A stretch of DNA of 37,686 nt from Candidatus Buchananbacteria bacterium RIFCSPLOWO2_01_FULL_39_33 (GCA_001817505.1 MHIM01000006.1:1-37686), one strand, 5' to 3'; positions 14,518 to 22,939 are shown, counted from the first letter of the stretch. Notes: generated from the letters alone by a model not told the origin. Translations and numbers: made by a program.

Positions 14518-15051
14518 ATGGAAATCAGAGCCAAGGCAAAATTTATCAGGATTTCTCCGAAAAAAATGAGGTTGGTTGCCAACTTGATTCGCGGCTTGGC
14601 GGTGGATCAGGCGGCTGTTCAATTGAAATTTAGCAAAAAAAATGCTGCTTGGCCGATAGCCAAATTATTAAAATCAGCTATTGCTAATGCGGAAGAAAAT
14701 GAGAATTTAAAAAGGAATAATTTGTTTATTAAAGAAATCAATGTTGATGGCGGCCCGACTTTAAAGCGCTGGCTGCCGAAAGCCATGGGCCGCGCTACTC
14801 CGCTAATTAAAAGATCTTCCCATATCAGCTTGGTTTTAGCGGAAAAAGTTCCTACTGTCGGAACAGACAAAGTTAAGAAAGAAGATACCAAAGACGATCT
14901 TATTAAAATAGAAGATTTGGGAAAAATCAGCCGCCAGAACAAAACTGAGGATAAAAAAGAAGAAAAAAAACCGGCAAGCAGCGGCCGCCAAGGCGGCCCA
15001 GTCAGCCAGAAAATAGTTAATAAAATTTTTAATAGAAGAACCGGCAGTTAA
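14518..15051 (+). CDS. rplV: 50S ribosomal protein L22 with C-terminal extension
   Basis: L22 contributes the beta-hairpin that lines the exit tunnel. The family core spans residues about 1-118: RISPKKMRLVANLIRGLAVDQA, then VDGGPTLKRWLPKAMGRATPLIKRSSHISLVL, which includes the tunnel hairpin. The remaining ~60 residues (KKEDTKDDLIKIEDLGKISRQN onward) are highly charged and probably disordered; a standard L22 has ~110 residues. The gene begins one base after rpsS. Confidence 0.97.
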   Translation: MEIRAKAKFIRISPKKMRLVANLIRGLAVDQAAVQLKFSKKNAAWPIAKLLKSAIANAEENENLKRNNLFIKEINVDGGPTLKRWLPKAMGRATPLIKRSSHISLVLAEKVPTVGTDKVKKEDTKDDLIKIEDLGKISRQNKTEDKKEEKKPASSGRQGGPVSQKIVNKIFNRRTGS

Positions 15052-15059
15052 AGGACTGG

Positions 15060-15150
15060 TAGGTTGTAGCTTTTTAGCTTTTTAGTCAATAATCAATTAA
15101 GAAGTTAAAAATACTATAACCTAATAAGCTAACTAGCTAAAAAGCTAAAA
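15060..15150. repeat. Type-C complementary-arm spacer repeat (TAGCTTTTTAGC / GCTAAAAAGCTA), rplV-rpsC
   Basis: Left arm TAGGTTGTAGCTTTTTAG and right arm CTAGCTAAAAAGCTAA can pair across about 30 nt. The right arm ends two bases before the rpsC ATG. The family recurs at 16861-16951, 19136-19208 and 20233-20348. Confidence 0.7.
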
Positions 15151-15152
15151 CC

Positions 15153-15854
15153 ATGGGACAGAAAGTTCATCCAAAAGCGTTTAGATTAAAAATCAATAAA
15201 ACCTGGGATTCCAAGTGGTTTTCTGACCGGGATTTTTCGCAATTATTGGAACATGATATAAAAATCAGAAAATTTATTTTGAATAAATTTAAAGCAGCCG
15301 GGATTTCTCGCGTGGATATTGAAAGATCAAGCAATGGCCTTAGTCTTAATGTTCGTTGCGCTAAGCCGGGCCTTGTTATTGGCCGAGGCGGCCAAGGAGC
15401 CGAAGATCTGAAAAAAGAAATCCATAATAAGTTTATGAAAGATGCTTTTAGCCGCCAAAGAGGCATCAAGAACATAAATATTAACATTATTGAAGTGGAG
15501 AATCCCAGTTTGGATTCCTCGATCATTACCCAGCAGATTATTGCTGATTTGGAAAAAAGGATTCCTTTTAGGCGGGCTGTTAAACAAGCCATGGGACGGG
15601 CGGAAAAAGCCGGAGCCAAAGGCATTAAAGTTATTGTTTCTGGCCGGTTAAACGGAGCTGAGATTGCCAGAAGGGAAACATTTTCAACTGGCAAAGTGCC
15701 ATTGCATACTCTGCGCGCCGATATAGATTATAGCCGCGATGCCGCGATGACGATTTATGGAAAAATAGGAGTTAAGGTTTGGATTTATCGCGGTGAAATA
15801 TTTGCTGAAACTAATAATCAGGCCAAAGCCGAAGCGGTTAAGAGTTTTAAATAA
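15153..15854 (+). CDS. rpsC: 30S ribosomal protein S3
   Basis: S3 forms part of the mRNA entry channel. MGQKVHPKAFRLKI is the typical start. The KH domain is seen in GLVIGRGGQGAEDLKKEI (about 73-90), and the C-terminal domain in GAKGIKVIVSGRLNGAEIARRE and PLHTLRADIDYS, ending VWIYRGEIF. Length 233 is normal. No SD; the start is preceded by a type-C repeat arm. Confidence 0.99.
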   Translation: MGQKVHPKAFRLKINKTWDSKWFSDRDFSQLLEHDIKIRKFILNKFKAAGISRVDIERSSNGLSLNVRCAKPGLVIGRGGQGAEDLKKEIHNKFMKDAFSRQRGIKNININIIEVENPSLDSSIITQQIIADLEKRIPFRRAVKQAMGRAEKAGAKGIKVIVSGRLNGAEIARRETFSTGKVPLHTLRADIDYSRDAAMTIYGKIGVKVWIYRGEIFAETNNQAKAEAVKSFK

Positions 15855-15860
15855 TTAGAT

Positions 15861-15941
15861 GGTAGTGAGTAGCGAGTAGCGAGTAGAAATTTTTAAAAAT
15901 AATTCTATTCACTACTCACTACTCACTACTCACTACCAACT
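15861..15941. repeat. Type-B complementary-arm spacer repeat (GTAGTGAGTAG / CTACTCACTAC), rpsC-rplP
   Basis: GGTAGTGAGTAGCGAGTAG on the left is complementary to four reiterated CACTACT units on the right. The loop between is A/T-rich. The element fills nearly the whole spacer. Confidence 0.7.
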
Positions 15942-15957
15942 ACAAACTAATAAAGAT

Positions 15958-16368
15958 ATGTCTTTAGCGCCAAAAAAATTAAAAATGAGAAAACCACATC
16001 GTCCAGCTGTTAAAGGTATGGCGGCCAGAAGCAACGCCATTGCTTTTGGCGCGTTTGCCCTTAAAGCGACTACCGGCGGCTGGGTTAGTGCCCAACAGTT
16101 GGAGTCAGCCAGAAGAGTTATTACCAAGTTTGTCAAACGCGGCGGCAAAATTTGGATTAGAATTTTCCCGCATCGTCCAATTACCCAAAAAGGAACTCAA
16201 GCGACGATGGGCGGCGGCAAAGGCGTGCTGGAATATTATGTAGCCATAGTCAAACCCGGGACAATTATTTTTGAAATGGCTGGCATTGACGAGGCCGAAG
16301 CCAAGAAAGCCATGACTCTGGCTGGCTATAAATTGCCGGTTAGAACTAAATTTTTAGCCAAGGATTAA
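15958..16368 (+). CDS. rplP: 50S ribosomal protein L16
   Basis: L16 binds near the A-site and tRNA elbow. The 136 residues include KMRKPHRPAVKGMAARSNAIAFG, GGWVSAQQLESARRVITKFVKRGGKIWIRIFPHRPIT and MGGGKGVLEYYVAIVKPGTIIFE, all typical. Start MSLAPKKLKMRK is slightly divergent from the usual MLxPKR. rpmC follows after 24 bp. No SD. Confidence 0.98.
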   Translation: MSLAPKKLKMRKPHRPAVKGMAARSNAIAFGAFALKATTGGWVSAQQLESARRVITKFVKRGGKIWIRIFPHRPITQKGTQATMGGGKGVLEYYVAIVKPGTIIFEMAGIDEAEAKKAMTLAGYKLPVRTKFLAKD

Positions 16369-16392
16369 TTATTATAAGATTTTCTATCAAGT

Positions 16393-16584
16393 ATGGATAT
16401 TAAAGAAATAAGAAACAAGCCATTATCAGAATTGAATCATCTTCTTGGCGAACTGAGAAAAAAAATGGATGATTTAAAATTCAAGGTCTATCAGAATCAG
16501 TTGAAAAATGTCAGAGAAATTAGAATCTTAAAAAAAGATATCGCTAAAATTTTAACGATTATATCCGAAAAAAATAAGGAGTAA
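16393..16584 (+). CDS. rpmC: 50S ribosomal protein L29
   Basis: A 63-residue two-helix protein at the exit-tunnel rim. MDIKEIRNKPLSELNHLLGELRKKMDDLKFKVYQNQLKNVREIRILKKDIAKI fits the L29 pattern (E-LR, L-ELR-L-F, I-RIL). Normal length and normal place between rplP and rpsQ. No SD. Confidence 0.96.
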   Translation: MDIKEIRNKPLSELNHLLGELRKKMDDLKFKVYQNQLKNVREIRILKKDIAKILTIISEKNKE

Positions 16585-16604
16585 GCTAATATTTATAGAT
16601 TTAT

Positions 16605-16853
16605 ATGGCAAAAGAAAAACCAGTAATTAAAAGAAAGCTTAAAGGCGAGGTGATTTCCGATAAAATGGAGAAGACCGTTGTGGTTAGGGTTGATCGGTTT
16701 AAATTGCATCCAACTTATCAGAAAAGGTTTAAGGTTAGTAAAAAATACCAAGCCCATGATCCTAAGAATCAGTTTAAAATTGGCGATTCAGTGGAAATTA
16801 TTGAATCCCGGCCACTAAGCCAGGCTAAAAGGTGGCGAGTAATTTATAAGTAA
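16605..16853 (+). CDS. rpsQ: 30S ribosomal protein S17
   Basis: An OB-fold primary rRNA-binding protein of 82 residues. GEVISDKMEKTVVVRVDRFKLHPTYQKRFKVSKKYQAHDP and IGDSVEIIESRPLSQAKRWRVI are diagnostic. Normal length; it starts 20 bp after rpmC. Confidence 0.98.
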   Translation: MAKEKPVIKRKLKGEVISDKMEKTVVVRVDRFKLHPTYQKRFKVSKKYQAHDPKNQFKIGDSVEIIESRPLSQAKRWRVIYK

Positions 16854-16860
16854 TTAGATA

Positions 16861-16951
16861 GTAGGTTGTAGCTTTTTAGCTTGTTAGGGATTGTTTAAAA
16901 TATTATAAATAAATCCTAATAAGCTAATAAGCTAACCAGCTAATAAGCTAA
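16861..16951. repeat. Type-C spacer repeat, rpsQ-rplN
   Basis: GTAGGTTGTAGCTTTTTAGC on the left and repeated CTAATAAGCTAAC on the right, ending a few bases before the rplN ATG. Confidence 0.65.
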
Positions 16952-16957
16952 ATATAT

Positions 16958-17329
16958 ATGGTTCAAGCCGAATCAATGTTAAAATCAGCCGATAACACTG
17001 GCGCTAAAAAATTGAAGGTTATCAGGGTTTTGGGCGGTTATAAAAAAAGGTATGCCAGCTTAGGCGATGTGGTCACGGCCAGCGTTAAGGAAGCGACTCC
17101 CCATAGCTTAGTGAAGAAAGGTGATGTTGTCCAGGCGGTTTTGGTGCGCACTAAAAAAGAAGTCAGGCGGCCAGACGGTTCTTATATTAGATTTGATGAT
17201 AATGCCGCTGTTATTATTGACACTAAGAATAAGGATATGAGAGGCACTCGTATTTTCGGACCGGTAGCCAGGGAATTACGAAATTTAGGGTATCAAAAAA
17301 TTATCAGTTTAGCGCCGGAAGTGCTTTAA
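16958..17329 (+). CDS. rplN: 50S ribosomal protein L14
   Basis: L14 lies at the subunit interface and binds RsfS-type factors. The 123 residues carry [31 protein letters not shown], the DNAAVIID stretch and [15 protein letters not shown]. Normal length. Start [13 protein letters not shown] corresponds to the standard MIQxxS start. No SD. Confidence 0.98.
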   Translation: MVQAESMLKSADNTGAKKLKVIRVLGGYKKRYASLGDVVTASVKEATPHSLVKKGDVVQAVLVRTKKEVRRPDGSYIRFDDNAAVIIDTKNKDMRGTRIFGPVARELRNLGYQKIISLAPEVL

Positions 17330-17369
17330 TTAGATGGTAGTGGGTAGTGAGTAGAAATTTTAAAATATT

Positions 17370-17714
17370 ATGAAAATAAGAACAGGCGATAAAGTTAAAA
17401 TATTATCAGGTAAAGATCAAGGTAAAACTGGCAAGGTTTTGCAGGTTTTCCTTAATGAAAATAAAGTGGTGGTGGAAGGCCTTAATTTAATGATTAAACA
17501 TCAGCGTCCCAAAAAACAAGGAGAAAAGGGCCAAAGAATCCAGTTTCCAGCGCCGATTAATTCTTCAAAAGTCGCTCTTATTTGTCCTAAATGCGGCCAA
17601 AATTCCCGAGTGGGTTTTAAAATAACCGAATCAAGTTTGTCTGCTGAAGGCCAGGCTAAAAGCCGAAGAATTAAAAATAGGATTTGTAAAAAATGTCAAG
17701 AAGTAATTAATTAG
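17370..17714 (+). CDS. rplX: 50S ribosomal protein L24
   Basis: A KOW-domain assembly initiator of 114 residues. IRTGDKVKILSGKDQGKTGKVLQVF (2-26) is the KOW motif, followed by VVVEGLNLMIKHQRP. The C-terminal half has two CxxC pairs, CPKCGQ and CKKCQE, able to bind zinc as in the Cys-containing L24 branch. The upstream spacer holds only the left arm of a type-B repeat (17334-17357). No SD. Confidence 0.97.
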   Translation: MKIRTGDKVKILSGKDQGKTGKVLQVFLNENKVVVEGLNLMIKHQRPKKQGEKGQRIQFPAPINSSKVALICPKCGQNSRVGFKITESSLSAEGQAKSRRIKNRICKKCQEVIN

Positions 17715-17715
17715 A

Positions 17716-17789
17716 TGGTAGTGGGTAGTGAGTAGTGGGTAGAAATTTAAAAATAATTCTACTAACTACCCACTACCACCCACCAACTA
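17716..17789. repeat. Type-B complementary-arm spacer repeat, rplX-rplE
   Basis: GGTAGTGGGTAGTGAGTAG on the left pairs with CTAACTACCCACTACC on the right. The arms share the same sequence variants (GTGGGTAG / CTACCCAC), suggesting they co-vary. Confidence 0.7.
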
Positions 17790-17795
17790 AAATAT

Positions 17796-18338
17796 ATGAA
17801 ATCAATATTGTTTAAAAAATACCAGAAAGAAGCTCTGCCTCTCTTGAAAGAAAAGTTCGGCTATAAAAATAACTTAGCTGTTCCCAAAATTGAGAAGGTC
17901 AGTGTTAATATTGGAATTAATGCCAGAAGTTCAGAAAGCAATTATGCCGATAATGTTGAAGACCTGCTGGCTAAAATTACTGGTCAGAAACCGATTAAAA
18001 CCAAAGCCAAAAAAGCTATTTCGGCTTTCAAGATTAGGCAAGGCCTGGTAGTCGGCGTGAAAACCACTCTCCGGGGACAAAGAATGTATGATTTCCTGGA
18101 TAAGCTGGTTTTAGTAGCTCTACCCAGAATCAGAGATTTTCGTGGTTTGGATGTTAAAAGCGTCGATGGGCAAGGGAACTTGAATTTAGGTATTAAAGAA
18201 CATAATGTTTTTCCGGAAATAAAATCTGATGAAGTTGAAAGAATTTATGGCTTGGAAATTTCTATTACTACTTCTGCCAAGACCTGCGAAGCAGGACTGG
18301 AATTATTCAAGGCCTTGGGCTTTCCTTTCAAAAAATAA
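17796..18338 (+). CDS. rplE: 50S ribosomal protein L5
   Basis: L5 binds 5S rRNA and the P-site tRNA. The 180 residues have VPKIEKVSVNIGI, TGQKPIKTKAKKAISAFKIRQG, VGVKTTLRGQRMYDFLDKLV and LPRIRDFRGL, with FPEIKSDEVERIYGLEISITT near the end. Normal length. Part of the continuous L14-L24-L5 block. No SD. Confidence 0.98.
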   Translation: MKSILFKKYQKEALPLLKEKFGYKNNLAVPKIEKVSVNIGINARSSESNYADNVEDLLAKITGQKPIKTKAKKAISAFKIRQGLVVGVKTTLRGQRMYDFLDKLVLVALPRIRDFRGLDVKSVDGQGNLNLGIKEHNVFPEIKSDEVERIYGLEISITTSAKTCEAGLELFKALGFPFKK

Positions 18339-18341
18339 AAG

Positions 18342-18435
18342 TAATATAAAAATAAAATTTATGATTATAAACGCCAATAACTTTAGATGATTAAATGAAT
18401 TATTTTTATATTTTTAAGTTTTTAAGTTTTTAAAT
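18342..18435. repeat. Type-E spacer repeat, rplE-rpsZ
   Basis: AATATAAAAATAAAATTTAT on the left and TTATTTTTATATTTTTAAG with reiterated TTTTTAAG on the right, ending four bases before the ATG. Confidence 0.5.
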
Positions 18436-18439
18436 AAAT

Positions 18440-18625
18440 ATGGCAACTAAAGCGCAAATAGAGAAATCCAAGAAAACATCGAGCCAGTCGACTAGGGCTG
18501 TCAATCGTTGTTGGCGTTGCGGACGTCGGCACGGTTATATGAGGCAGTTTCATTTATGCCGGATATGTTTTCGGGAATTGGCCACCAATGGCCAGATTCC
18601 GGGAGTGACTAAATCATCTTGGTAA
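18440..18625 (+). CDS. rpsZ: 30S ribosomal protein S14, zinc-binding type
   Basis: The short (61-residue) C+ form of S14. Zinc ligands are the CWRC and CRIC pairs in [20 protein letters not shown], spaced 12 residues apart, followed by [18 protein letters not shown], the standard C-terminus. Its N-terminus ([17 protein letters not shown]) is the usual basic arm. Placed between rplE and rpsH as in Gram-positives. No SD. Confidence 0.98.
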   Translation: MATKAQIEKSKKTSSQSTRAVNRCWRCGRRHGYMRQFHLCRICFRELATNGQIPGVTKSSW

Positions 18626-18632
18626 ATAAATG

Positions 18633-18716
18633 AGTAGAAAGTTGTAAAGTATAAAGTTATCAAGTTCATTATTAAATTTTTCAACTTTCAACTTTTAACT
18701 TTATAACTTTTAACTA
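18633..18716. repeat. Type-A complementary-arm spacer repeat, rpsZ-rpsH
   Basis: Left AGTAGAAAGTTGTAAAGT and right CAACTTTCAACTTTTAAC are complementary, in the same family as 2381-2465. Confidence 0.65.
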
Positions 18717-18727
18717 ATTATCATTAT

Positions 18728-19129
18728 ATGACAGATCCAATTGCTGACATGTTAACCAGAATTAGAAATGCCTCTCTTGTTAAAAAGAAGCAGGTTTATA
18801 TTCCGTTTTCCAAAATCAAGTTGGAAATTCTTAGGCTTTTGAAAGCCGAAGGATTTATTAAGGGTTTTGAAGAAATAAAGCCCGGTTCCACTGGTCAAAA
18901 ATTCGGCGGTTTGGAAGTTGAATTAAAATATAATGGAGCTAACTCCGCTATTACCAGCCTTAAGAAAATTTCCAAGCCGGGCCGAAGAATTTATGCCGCC
19001 AGTGATGAACTGCCAAGGGTTTTAAACGATTTAGGTATTGCCATTATTTCTACTTCCAGCGGTGTTATGACCAATAAGAAAGCCAGAAAAATGGGATTGG
19101 GCGGAGAAATAATTTGCGAAGTCTATTAA
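18728..19129 (+). CDS. rpsH: 30S ribosomal protein S8
   Basis: A central-domain assembly protein. The 133 residues include [15 protein letters not shown] (2-16), [10 protein letters not shown] and [26 protein letters not shown] at the end, the family signature. Normal length and place. No SD; the ATG follows a type-A repeat arm. Confidence 0.98.
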   Translation: MTDPIADMLTRIRNASLVKKKQVYIPFSKIKLEILRLLKAEGFIKGFEEIKPGSTGQKFGGLEVELKYNGANSAITSLKKISKPGRRIYAASDELPRVLNDLGIAIISTSSGVMTNKKARKMGLGGEIICEVY

Positions 19130-19135
19130 TTCAGC

Positions 19136-19208
19136 TTGTAGGTTGTAGCTTTTTAGGAATTAAACTAACAGCCATATAACCTAACAAGCTAATAAGCTAA
19201 TCAGCTAA
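19136..19208. repeat. Type-C spacer repeat, rpsH-rplF
   Basis: TTGTAGGTTGTAGCTTTTTAG on the left and CTAACAAGCTAATAAGC on the right, close to the rplF ATG. Confidence 0.6.
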
Positions 19209-19215
19209 TAAAAAA

Positions 19216-19758
19216 ATGAGCAGAATCGGCAAGCAACAAATTAAAATTCCCAGTGGCGTTGAAGTTAAAGCCGACGATAAAGTTGTTATTGTCAAAGGGC
19301 CAAAAGGAGAATTGAAACAAATAATACATCCGTTTGTTACCATAGAAGTAAATGGCGATCTGGCTGTTATTAAAGTTAAAGATGAAAACAATAAGCAGCA
19401 AAGGGCTCTCTGGGGTCTTTTCGCTAGTTTGCTTAATAATATGATTATCGGTGTGACTCAAGGGTTTTCTAAACAGCTGGAAATTAACGGCGTGGGCTTT
19501 AAGGCGCTGGCAGCTGGTCGAAAACTGAATTTAAATGTTGGCTTTTCCCATCCAGTGGAATATAATATTCCGGAGGGGATAGAAGTGAAAACGGAAGGCA
19601 ATCTTATAACCATTACCGGCATTGATAAGCAATTAGTTGGGGAAATTACTGCCCAAATTAGAAAAATTAAGAAACCGGAGCCCTATAAAGGCAAAGGCCT
19701 TAAATATGTTGGCGAAGAAATTAAGAAAAAAGCCGGTAAAACCGCTGGTAAAGAATAA
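19216..19758 (+). CDS. rplF: 50S ribosomal protein L6
   Basis: L6 supports the factor-binding region near the sarcin-ricin loop. The 180 residues contain MSRIGKQQIKIPSGVEV, KGPKGEL, the repeat-fold core LEINGVGFKALAAGRKLNLNVGFSHPVEY and the C-terminal signature KKPEPYKGKGLKYVGEEIKKKAGK. Normal length. No SD. Confidence 0.98.
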   Translation: MSRIGKQQIKIPSGVEVKADDKVVIVKGPKGELKQIIHPFVTIEVNGDLAVIKVKDENNKQQRALWGLFASLLNNMIIGVTQGFSKQLEINGVGFKALAAGRKLNLNVGFSHPVEYNIPEGIEVKTEGNLITITGIDKQLVGEITAQIRKIKKPEPYKGKGLKYVGEEIKKKAGKTAGKE

Positions 19759-19769
19759 ATAACTCCTAC

Positions 19770-19860
19770 TAATTTACAAATCAACTACAAATTTATAAAT
19801 AATCAAAATTTAATTTGTAAATTTATAAGAGATTTGTAGGTTAGCGAGTAAATTGGCTAA
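19770..19860. repeat. Type-D spacer repeat, copy 3 (rplF-rplR)
   Basis: AATTTACAAATCAACTACAA on the left and TTTGTAAATTTATAAGAGAT on the right, then GTAGGTTAGCGAG, related to the copies around the structured RNA. Confidence 0.5.
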
Positions 19861-19871
19861 GCTAAATTATC

Positions 19872-20228
19872 ATGAAAAAATCACAGAAAATAAAAAATCA
19901 AGCCAGAATAAGAAGGCATAAGAGAGTCAAGGCCAAAATTTTTGGTACTGCTAAATATCCTCGGCTTTCAATTTATAGGAGCTTAAATCATATTTATGCC
20001 CAGTTAATTGATGACCAAAGTGGCCAAACCATTGCCAGCGTTAGTGACTTGGAAGTTAAAAAAGGCCAGACCAGAATTGAAAAAGCCACTATGATTGGCC
20101 AGTTAATTGCCCAAAAAGCTATTAATAAAAAAATCACCAAGGCTGTTTTTGATCGGGGCCGATTTAAATATCACGGCCGGGTTAAAGCCGTGGCTGATGG
20201 CGCTAGAGCCGAGGGCTTAAAAATATAA
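19872..20228 (+). CDS. rplR: 50S ribosomal protein L18
   Basis: L18 binds 5S rRNA with L5. The 118 residues match: RIRRHKRVKAKIFGTAKYPRLSIYRSLNHIYAQLIDDQSGQTIASVS, then AVFDRGRFKYHGRVKAVADGARAEGLKI. Normal length. No SD. Confidence 0.98.
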   Translation: MKKSQKIKNQARIRRHKRVKAKIFGTAKYPRLSIYRSLNHIYAQLIDDQSGQTIASVSDLEVKKGQTRIEKATMIGQLIAQKAINKKITKAVFDRGRFKYHGRVKAVADGARAEGLKI

Positions 20229-20232
20229 TATT

Positions 20233-20348
20233 AGCTGGTAGTGGTAGCTTTTTAGCTTTTTAGTAAATAACCAACTAAGAAGTTAAGAAGTCCTAACCTA
20301 AAAAGCTAAGAAGTTACCAGCTAACAATCTAACAAGCTAATAAGCTAA
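20233..20348. repeat. Type-C spacer repeat, rplR-rpsE
   Basis: TAGCTGGTAGTGGTAGCTTTTTAG on the left; on the right an expanded run of CTAAAAAGCTAAGAAG, ACCAGCTAAC and CTAATAAGC units fills about 57 bp before rpsE. The longest type-C copy. Confidence 0.6.
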
Positions 20349-20354
20349 ATAAAT

Positions 20355-20885
20355 ATGTCAGGCAAAGACACTAACAAGAAAAAATTAAAAATCAGGAAAG
20401 AACAACCGGAATTTGAACAACAAATAGTTGATTTGGCTCGCGTAACTAGAGTTATGGCCGGTGGCAAAAGGATGCGTTTTCGGGCTTGCGTTGTTATTGG
20501 TGATAAAAAAGGCCAAGTCGGTGTTGGCTTAGCCAAAGGCCGGGATGTTGCTTTAGCGGTAGAAAAAGCCGTGGCTAAAGCCGAAAAAAATCTAACCAAA
20601 GTCAATCTGGTTAATGGCACTATACCCCATGAGATTTATGTTAAGGTTGGCGCCGCCAAAGTGCTTTTAAAACCAGCTCCGGCAGGCACTGGCATTATTG
20701 CCGGTGGTGCTTCCCGCCTAGTGTTGGAATTGGCCGGAGTTAAGAATGTGGTGTCTAAAATTATGGGCACTAATAATAAAATCAGTAATGTTGATGCTAC
20801 CATTAAAGCCCTTAGCTCGTTGAAAAAAATCAAAGAAGAAAAAATCGATAATAAAGAAGACAAAAATATAAAAATACAAGAATAA
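20355..20885 (+). CDS. rpsE: 30S ribosomal protein S5
   Basis: S5 shapes the mRNA entry channel and decoding fidelity. The 176 residues include VDLARVTRVMAGGKRMRFRACVVIGDKKGQVGVGLAKGRDV (N-terminal dsRBD-like part) and LLKPAPAGTGIIAGGASRLVLELAGVKNVVSKIMGTNN. A Lys/Glu tail of about 20 residues extends the C-terminus. The next gene is rplO: rpmD (L30), usually between them, is absent. Confidence 0.98.
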   Translation: MSGKDTNKKKLKIRKEQPEFEQQIVDLARVTRVMAGGKRMRFRACVVIGDKKGQVGVGLAKGRDVALAVEKAVAKAEKNLTKVNLVNGTIPHEIYVKVGAAKVLLKPAPAGTGIIAGGASRLVLELAGVKNVVSKIMGTNNKISNVDATIKALSSLKKIKEEKIDNKEDKNIKIQE

Positions 20886-21001
20886 AATAATATAAAAATA
20901 TAAAATAAATTCATAGATTATAAATAAAGTATTAACCATAATAAAATTATGGCAATAATACAAAGAGATGTTTTTATTTTTTTATGTTTTTAAATTTTTA
21001 A
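20886..21001. repeat. Type-E spacer repeat, rpsE-rplO
   Basis: AAATAATATAAAAATATAAA on the left and TTTTTATTTTTTTATG plus TTTTTAAATTTTTAAAA on the right. This is the spacer where rpmD would normally sit; neither strand holds an L30-like ORF. Confidence 0.5.
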
Positions 21002-21005
21002 AATT

Positions 21006-21470
21006 ATGATTATAACTCTATCAAATTTAAAGCCAGCCAAGGGCGCTGTTAAAAAACGCCGTGATATCGGCCGAGGCGGTAAACGCGGTTCTTATTCCGG
21101 GCGAGGCCTAAAAGGACAAAAAGCCAGAAGTGGCGGCAAATCAGGCCTCAAGGCCCTTGGTTTCAAGCAAACTCTCCAAAGAATTCCTAAGCTTAGGGGT
21201 TTTAAGGGTCTCAAAGCCAAAATGGCCATTGTCAATTTGTCTGATTTGGGTAAAGTTTTTAAGAGCGGCGATCTGGTCACTTCCAGGGAATTGATTAAAT
21301 CAGGCCTGATTGACTCGGCTAAAAATGGAGTCAAAATTTTAGGTAACGGCCAGTTGAAAAAAAATCTTAATGTTTTTGTTGAGGCCTATTCGGCTTCGGC
21401 CAAAGCAGCCATTGAGAAGGCCAGCGGCACAGCCGAGGTGTTTAAAAAACCAGCCATCAAGAAAAAATAA
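21006..21470 (+). CDS. rplO: 50S ribosomal protein L15
   Basis: A late-assembly 50S protein of 154 residues. The Gly/Arg/Lys-rich N-terminal half (KKRRDIGRGGKRGSYSGRG, KGQKARSG) penetrates rRNA; the C-terminal domain shows LSDLGKVFKSGDLVTSRELIKSGLI and VKILGNGQLKKNLNVFVEAYSASAKAAIEKASGT. Normal length. Next gene is secY, as usual. No SD. Confidence 0.97.
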   Translation: MIITLSNLKPAKGAVKKRRDIGRGGKRGSYSGRGLKGQKARSGGKSGLKALGFKQTLQRIPKLRGFKGLKAKMAIVNLSDLGKVFKSGDLVTSRELIKSGLIDSAKNGVKILGNGQLKKNLNVFVEAYSASAKAAIEKASGTAEVFKKPAIKKK

Positions 21471-21540
21471 AATAAATAATTTAATCACTGCTAATTCGCC
21501 AATCGCTGGTAAATTTACAGGGCCTGGATTTTTCTAAATT

Positions 21541-22815
21541 ATGTTAAATAAAATCGTTCAAATCTGGAAAATCAATGATTTAAGGAAAAGCATTTTATTT
21601 GTGCTGGCTATGCTGGTAATTTTTAGAATTGCCGCTCACATTCCGGTGCCCAATGTTGATGTTGGAGCGCTTAAGAATCTTTTCCAAAACAATCAATTAT
21701 TGGGATTGATCAATGTTTTTTCCGGTGGCAGTATGGAAAATTTCTCCGTAGTCATGCTGGGCATTGCGCCTTATATTACCGCTTCCATTATTTTTCAGCT
21801 CCTGACCATGGTCATTCCTAAATTAGAAGAACTCTCCAAAGAAGGCGAGTATGGTCGGCAAAAAATAAATCAATGGACTAGATGGCTGACCGTGCCTTTA
21901 GCTTTTTTGCAGTCCTTCGGTATGATTACGATTTTAAGACAATCAGCAGCCGATGTTCTGCCAAACTTTACTTCTTGGCAAATGCTGGTGGCCATGGTCA
22001 CTATCACTGGTGGCACTATATTTTTAATGTGGATCGGAGAACTTATTTCTGAGAAACATATCGGCAATGGAATTTCTCTTTTGATTTTTGCCGGCATTAT
22101 CTCTGGCTTGCCAACCAGTGTTGGCAGCACTTTTTATACCTATGACCAGACCCAAATAGTCAATATGATTGTTTTTACCGCCATTGCCCTGATTACCATT
22201 ATTAGTGTAGTGATTATCACTGAAGGCCAAAGGAATATTCCGGTCTCTTACGCTAGAAGAATTAGGGGTAATAAAGTTTATGGCGGGACTAACACTCATT
22301 TGCCTTTACGGGTTAACCAAGCTGGCGTTATTCCGATCATCTTTGCTATCGCCATTATTATGTTTCCACCGCTAATTGCTCAACTTTTTTTAAGAGTGAA
22401 AACCAGTTGGCTGGCTGCTTCAGCCCAGTGGGTGGTGCAGATTTTTCAAGACCAGCTTTTTTACGGTATCGCTTATTTTGTGATGGTCGTAGCTTTCACT
22501 TATTTTTATACGGCTGTTATTTTTCATCCTGATCAAATTGCTGAAAACTTGCAAAAACAGGGTGGCTTTGTTCCCGGCATTAGGCCAGGCAAGACCACAG
22601 CCGAATATCTGCAAAAAATTGTCACTCGCATTATTTTTACTGGCGCTTTGTTTTTAGGTATTATTGCTGTTTTGCCTTTGATCACGGCGCAGATTACCAG
22701 CACCCAATCTTTGGTGGTAGGCGGCACCAGCTTATTAATCGTTGTTTCGGTAGTGATTGAAATGGTCAGCCAAATCAACGCCCAATTATCAATGAGGGAT
22801 TACGAAGAAATATAG
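21541..22815 (+). CDS. secY: Protein translocase subunit SecY
   Basis: The channel of the Sec translocon. The 424 residues form about ten transmembrane segments. Family blocks: RIAAHIPVPNVD near the start, the plug region LINVFSGGSMENFSVVMLGIAPYITASIIFQLL, the cytoplasmic-loop EGQRNIPVSYARR, LPLRVNQAGVIPIIFA and ENLQKQGGFVPGIRPGKTTAEYL. It follows rplO in the standard order. A terminator lies ~125 bp after its stop, ahead of adk. Confidence 0.99.
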   Translation: MLNKIVQIWKINDLRKSILFVLAMLVIFRIAAHIPVPNVDVGALKNLFQNNQLLGLINVFSGGSMENFSVVMLGIAPYITASIIFQLLTMVIPKLEELSKEGEYGRQKINQWTRWLTVPLAFLQSFGMITILRQSAADVLPNFTSWQMLVAMVTITGGTIFLMWIGELISEKHIGNGISLLIFAGIISGLPTSVGSTFYTYDQTQIVNMIVFTAIALITIISVVIITEGQRNIPVSYARRIRGNKVYGGTNTHLPLRVNQAGVIPIIFAIAIIMFPPLIAQLFLRVKTSWLAASAQWVVQIFQDQLFYGIAYFVMVVAFTYFYTAVIFHPDQIAENLQKQGGFVPGIRPGKTTAEYLQKIVTRIIFTGALFLGIIAVLPLITAQITSTQSLVVGGTSLLIVVSVVIEMVSQINAQLSMRDYEEI

Positions 22816-22939
22816 GTAGTTTATAAAGTTTGTAAAGTTAAAAGTTTAGGACTTTTAAAAATTTACCATCGAACAGGAAAATAAAATAGCTAATGGCTTA
22901 TAGTTTCTAGCTAATAGTCAATAGTTGATGAGGAAAATT

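Noticed and set aside
15861-17789. Tandem GTAGTGAGTAG units as a CRISPR-like array
   Set aside because: Units are contiguous and short with no unique spacers, and no cas genes are present.
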